Assembly (NCBI RefSeq): GCF_015694705.1
Contig: NZ_JADQDR010000003.1
Span: 358,800-422,799, forward strand
Length of the DNA: 64,000 nt
Source: Pontibacter rufus
Lineage (GTDB): Bacteria; Bacteroidota; Bacteroidia; Cytophagales; Hymenobacteraceae
Reading direction: 5' to 3'
Numbering within the stretch: the first letter of the stretch is position 1; each line of letters starts with the position of its first letter. A program made the translations under genes and the position numbers. The notes under the pieces are model-generated. The model was given only the letters and a program-made list of their open reading frames with translations. It did no database searches and had not been told where the DNA came from. Positions 60,366 to 64,000 of the stretch are shown here, in pieces.

Positions 60366-61640
60366 ATGAACTACCAGAACACCCTTGCCTTTGCGCAGGA
60401 GCAGGACCGGAACGACCCGCTGCATCATTTTAAAGAACGGTTTTACTTTCCGCAGGTAAACAGGCAGGACGCTATTTACTTTTGCGGCAATTCGCTGGGG
60501 CTGCAGCCCAAATCGGCGCAGATGTACATCGACAACGAGATGTATAAATGGGCCAACATGGCGGTGGAAGGACACTTTAAGGGTGAGGAGCCGTGGTTTA
60601 ATTACCATGAGCTGCTGGCCGGCGGCGCTGCCCGCGTGGTAGGAGCCAAAGACAACGAGGTGGTGATCATGAACCAACTGACTGTAAATTTACATTTGAT
60701 GCTGGTGTCGTTTTACAGGCCGGCAGGCAGGCGGTTTAAAATCATCACCGAAGCGGGCGCTTTTCCATCAGATCAGTACGCCCTGGAGTCACAGACCAGG
60801 TTCCATGGCTATAACCCCGAGGAGGCCATTGTTGAGCTTTTTCCGCGCGAGGGCGAACATACCTTGCGCACCGAAGACATTCTGGCAAGTATAAAAGCGC
60901 ATGGCGAAGAGCTCGCGCTGGTGATGATGGGCGGCATTAACTACTATACCGGCCAGGTGTTCGATATGAAGGCGATTACCAAAGCCGGGCACGCGGCAGG
61001 CGCTTTCGTTGGGTTTGATTTGGCGCATGCGGCTGGGAACATTCCCATGCAGTTGCACGACTGGGAGGTGGATTTTGCCGTGTGGTGCACCTACAAATAC
61101 CTGAACTCCGGTCCGGGCGGCGTGGCCGGCATTTATGTGCACGAGCGCTTCGCCAACGACCCGGATATACCCCGTTTTGCCGGCTGGTGGGGGCACGATG
61201 CCAAAGAGCGTTTCAAAATGAAAAAAGGCTTTATGCCGATGGAAGGTGCGCCGGGCTGGCAGCTGAGCAACGGGCAGATTTTGCCTATGGCCGTACATCG
61301 CGCCGCATTGCAGCTGTTTGGTGAGGCGGGTATGGACAACCTGCGCACCAAAAGCGAACAGCTGACCGGCTACCTGGCGTTTCTGATAGACGACGTGCCC
61401 GGAGGCGAAGAGTTGCTGGAGATGATAACCCCGCGCGATCCGCAGGCCCGTGGTTGTCAGATTTCGCTGCTCGTGAAGCAGAACGCCCGCCAACTGTTCG
61501 ATATGCTGATGGAGGCCGGTATTATAGTGGATTACCGCGAACCAAACGTAATCCGGGTAGCGCCCACGCCCTTGTACAACAGCTTCGAGGAAGTATACCG
61601 CTTCTCTGAGATCCTGCACCAATGCCTGCAGCGCCATTAA
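60366..61640 (+). CDS. kynU: kynureninase
   Basis: 424 residues from the ATG at 60366. PLP lysine at 244 in WCTYKYLNSGPGG, with Asp218 and His221 in GFDLAHAAGN. Near the N-terminus FCGNSLGLQPKS, and the substrate-site NQLTVNLHLML, RFAGWWGHDAKERFKM and GWQLSNGQI later. It splits kynurenine or 3-hydroxykynurenine into alanine and (hydroxy)anthranilate, the substrate of the dioxygenase upstream. The other pathway genes (dioxygenase, formamidase, monooxygenase) are not in the window. Confidence 0.95.
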   Translation: MNYQNTLAFAQEQDRNDPLHHFKERFYFPQVNRQDAIYFCGNSLGLQPKSAQMYIDNEMYKWANMAVEGHFKGEEPWFNYHELLAGGAARVVGAKDNEVVIMNQLTVNLHLMLVSFYRPAGRRFKIITEAGAFPSDQYALESQTRFHGYNPEEAIVELFPREGEHTLRTEDILASIKAHGEELALVMMGGINYYTGQVFDMKAITKAGHAAGAFVGFDLAHAAGNIPMQLHDWEVDFAVWCTYKYLNSGPGGVAGIYVHERFANDPDIPRFAGWWGHDAKERFKMKKGFMPMEGAPGWQLSNGQILPMAVHRAALQLFGEAGMDNLRTKSEQLTGYLAFLIDDVPGGEELLEMITPRDPQARGCQISLLVKQNARQLFDMLMEAGIIVDYREPNVIRVAPTPLYNSFEEVYRFSEILHQCLQRH

Positions 61641-61777
61641 AGCAGAAACAAAATTAGAATAGCAGCCAGCGGAGCGGTAGCAGAATTGCAGTTCCTCCGT
61701 TTTTCAGATAATGCATTTAGATAGGATCTGTCTGAAGTATAAAACCAGAGGTATAGTCTCCATAAAAACCAGCGCAC

Positions 61778-63238
61778 ATGAATTTTACCATCGAAGATGT
61801 ACTACTTGCCTCTTCCATACTTCTTTTCCTGAGTATTCTGATCAGCAAGAGCCTGGGCCGGTTTGGTATTCCGGCGTTGGTGCTCTTTTTGGGTGTGGGC
61901 ATGCTGGCGGGCTCGGAGGGTATAGGCGGCATTTATTTCGATGACTTACGCACGGCGCAGTCGCTGGGCACATTGGCGCTCACGATTATACTTTTCTCGG
62001 GCGGCCTCGATACGCGCTGGGAAAGCACCAGGCCAATCCTGGGGCGCGGCCTGGTGCTCTCTACGGTGGGCGTGCTGATTACGGCGGGGCTGGTGGGGCT
62101 GTTCGCTACCTTTATCCTGGATTTTACGCTGCTGGAAGGACTGCTGCTGGGTTCTGTTGTTTCCTCTACTGATGCGGCTGCCGTGTTCTCCATACTTCGC
62201 TCCAATAAAATCGGTCTGAAACATAACCTGGGGCCTACACTGGAACTAGAATCCGGCAGCAACGACCCGATGGCTTACTTTCTTACAGTCAGTTTTACGT
62301 TCCTGCTGACCAACCAGGACGCCAGTATCTGGCAGCTCATACCTATGTTTTTCCTGCAGATGAGCATCGGCGCTGTAATGGGCCTTGTGATGGGGCGGGC
62401 CATGGCCTGGGTAATCAATAAAATAAGGCTGGAGCAGGATGGGCTGTATCCGGCCCTGACACTGGCGATGGTGGTGTTTACATTTGCCTTTACCAACCTC
62501 ATCAGCGGCAACGGTTTTCTGGCGGTGTATGTGGCAGCGGTTATACTGGGCAACAAAAACTTTATACACAAGCGCAGCCTTACCAAATTCTACGACGGCA
62601 TTGCCTGGCTGATGCAGATTCTGATGTTCCTGACGCTGGGCCTGCTGGTTTTTCCGTCGCACATGTTGCCGGTTGTAGGCGCCGGCCTGCTCATCTCACT
62701 GTTCCTGATGCTGGTAGCACGGCCTGTTAGCGTATTCATCGGGTTGTCGTTTTTCAGGGCATCGCTGCAGGACAAAGTTTTCGTGTCGTGGGTAGGATTA
62801 CGCGGTGCGGTTCCGATTGTGTTTGCCACTTATCCGCTGCTGGCTGGTGTTGAGAAATCAGATATGATTTTTAATATAGTGTTCTTTATCGTGCTCACCT
62901 CTATTATGTTGCAGGGATCTACCCTGAAAATAGTGGCCGGCTGGCTGCACCTGAGCGAGGAGGATAACGCACCCAAAAGGGTTCAAGTGGGTGAGGACAT
63001 GGGCTATGATGCCAAAAACATGCTCGTGGAACTAAGACTGAAAGGTGGAAGTAATGCCGTGCATAAGTCGCTGGTAGAACTGCAACTGCCCAAAACCTCG
63101 CTGATTGTGCTGATAGACAGGCAAGGCAAATTTGTAACACCCATCGGTACCACCGTGCTGGAAGCAGGCGACAAGCTACTGGTAATGACAGACAACGAGG
63201 AAGAACTGGGGAAAGTAAGCCAGGTGCTGGGCGTTTAG
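61778..63238 (+). CDS. K+/H+ antiporter (CPA1, NhaP2/CvrA type)
   Basis: 486 residues. About twelve membrane helices with the CPA1 motifs SSTDAAAVFSILR and the acid pair in LELESGSNDPMAYFL, GNGFLAVYVAAVILGN, and a WVGLRGAVPIVFATYPLL helix. Residues ~400-486 form a TrkA-C (RCK) regulatory domain, ending GDKLLVMTDNEEEL. It exchanges K+ (or Na+) for protons at the inner membrane. Confidence 0.93.
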   Translation: MNFTIEDVLLASSILLFLSILISKSLGRFGIPALVLFLGVGMLAGSEGIGGIYFDDLRTAQSLGTLALTIILFSGGLDTRWESTRPILGRGLVLSTVGVLITAGLVGLFATFILDFTLLEGLLLGSVVSSTDAAAVFSILRSNKIGLKHNLGPTLELESGSNDPMAYFLTVSFTFLLTNQDASIWQLIPMFFLQMSIGAVMGLVMGRAMAWVINKIRLEQDGLYPALTLAMVVFTFAFTNLISGNGFLAVYVAAVILGNKNFIHKRSLTKFYDGIAWLMQILMFLTLGLLVFPSHMLPVVGAGLLISLFLMLVARPVSVFIGLSFFRASLQDKVFVSWVGLRGAVPIVFATYPLLAGVEKSDMIFNIVFFIVLTSIMLQGSTLKIVAGWLHLSEEDNAPKRVQVGEDMGYDAKNMLVELRLKGGSNAVHKSLVELQLPKTSLIVLIDRQGKFVTPIGTTVLEAGDKLLVMTDNEEELGKVSQVLGV

Positions 63239-63296
63239 GGAGTTAGAGATTAGGAGAGTTATGAGATTAAAGTGAAAGCAGAAGGGAGTATAAATT

Positions 63297-64000
63297 ATGG
63301 AAGATAAGAAAGTGGAAGCAATCAAATTGCATGTTGCTGGCGCAACTGTTGTCCACAAAGGGGTTTTTAATAGTTTAGAATCTCCCAAAAACGAAAAAGC
63401 ACTTGAAAAGGAATTTATTCAGAAATTCCTTTTCCCAATTTACAATAATCTTAGTCCAATTAGAATTTACATAGAACTCTTAAAAAAAGAATTAGAAATT
63501 ATTTTTGATGATATAGATGCATGGGTAGTAAATTCCCTTCTAGGCGATTTCAATTGGAGGACAAGAAGCGTAGGAGCTTTCTTTTCAACTATCAAAAACT
63601 TAAAAGAGTTTGAAGATACAATAGGAGTTTTACTTCTTAAAAGCGAGGTTACTTACGCGGGAAAACTATATTGCTTAACTCTGGCAGAATTTAATGACCA
63701 AAAGTCTCTTAATTATCTAAATCAATATCTGGATTATTATTTAACTCAAAAAGATCTTTGGTTTGAACAAAACCATGCAATGGCAGCCTTAGCTTACCTT
63801 GACAAACAAAATGCTTCAGAGGAGTTAGAAAAACATTTATCAAATTGGACCAATTTTGTAAGCAATAAGAACTCTTGGGATTTAAATGAATCCATTGTTT
63901 CGTTCGAAAAAGAAATGAAAGCATTAAGAGTATGTTTTGAATTGGAAAAAAGCGGGAATCGGCCTAAACTAGAGGTGACCAAACCAATAAGTTTATGGAA
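63297..64000 (+). CDS. DUF6000-like protein, 3' truncated by the window end
   Basis: Open from ATG 63297 to the window edge (at least 234 residues). The central part, LLGDFNWRTRSVGAFFS, then KEFEDTIGVLLLKSEV, YAGKLYCLTLAEFNDQ, and YLDYYLTQKDLWFEQNHAMAALAYLD match the pattern I recall for DUF6000 proteins, which have no known function but often appear in immunity-type accessory loci. AT-rich, with no AGTATA motif inside the gene (one lies just before it). Confidence 0.7.
   Translation, partial: MEDKKVEAIKLHVAGATVVHKGVFNSLESPKNEKALEKEFIQKFLFPIYNNLSPIRIYIELLKKELEIIFDDIDAWVVNSLLGDFNWRTRSVGAFFSTIKNLKEFEDTIGVLLLKSEVTYAGKLYCLTLAEFNDQKSLNYLNQYLDYYLTQKDLWFEQNHAMAALAYLDKQNASEELEKHLSNWTNFVSNKNSWDLNESIVSFEKEMKALRVCFELEKSGNRPKLEVTKPISLW

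Noticed and set aside
1..64000. CRISPR arrays
   Set aside because: The repeats seen are isolated inverted repeats or a 4-copy heptamer (47604-47637); no regularly spaced 24-40-nt direct repeats and no cas genes.

Overview
The window looks like chromosomal DNA of a Bacteroidetes (Bacteroidota) bacterium, most likely a Cytophagales member of the Hymenobacteraceae/Pontibacter type. The reasons are the Bacteroidetes promoter form (TTG, 19 nt, TAnnTTTG) seen cleanly upstream of two genes, the rarity of Shine-Dalgarno sequences, the typical order nusB - DUF1573 - yajC - ybbR - coaE, a long-form NusB, a 3-hydroxyanthranilate dioxygenase/kynureninase locus, and many DUF- or lipoprotein-type Bacteroidetes families. 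I found no rRNA operon, CRISPR array, insertion sequence or prophage.

Layout: 1-4.1 kb holds the two halves of a probable heterodimeric ABC exporter in convergent orientation, with a GyrI-like protein and a small HTH regulator between them. 4.2-5.3 kb is a leucine dehydrogenase with a textbook promoter. 5.9-10.9 kb is the nusB to coaE housekeeping cluster, with an NAD isocitrate dehydrogenase in it. 11-18.4 kb has a divergent class D beta-lactamase, a tRNA-Val, an AsmA protein, an MscS channel, a decayed amino-acid dehydrogenase, AnmK and an ArsR regulator. 19-35.6 kb is mainly housekeeping: hemA, a sensor kinase, dusB, a CPBP protease, cdsA and psd (phospholipid synthesis), glutamate dehydrogenase, msrC, ribD, prmC, and galE/rfbB/rfbA (nucleotide sugars).

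35.6-37.7 kb is an AT-richer accessory stretch with an HTH membrane protein and two tandem toxin-antitoxin modules, one with a truncated toxin. 37.8-41.2 kb has chrA, a 2OG-Fe(II) oxygenase and a lipoprotein. 41.4-43.4 kb is the most unusual locus: a two-gene unit in which a small helical protein ends in, and a TPR protein begins with, the same short Gly/Asn-rich motif. This is the layout of bacterial amyloid-signalling (BASS/Bell) cell-death pairs. 44-49.3 kb has cmoA with an isoprenylcysteine-methyltransferase-like partner, floA-nfeD and proS. 49.5-58.4 kb has a low-complexity lipoprotein, a FadL-like porin, a dipeptidyl peptidase, a ClC channel and an MFS pump. 58.4-61.6 kb is a kynurenine-pathway locus with an aldehyde dehydrogenase remnant and an atypical SDR. 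The window ends with a K+/H+ antiporter and a truncated DUF6000 gene.

Two features run through the whole window. First, the hexamer AGTATA/TATACT (often AAGTATAA) is strikingly frequent in both strands, in genes and between them, but absent from the genes that look foreign. Second, several intergenic gaps hold inverted-repeat elements (one family with three good copies and one degenerate copy) and end fragments of decayed genes.
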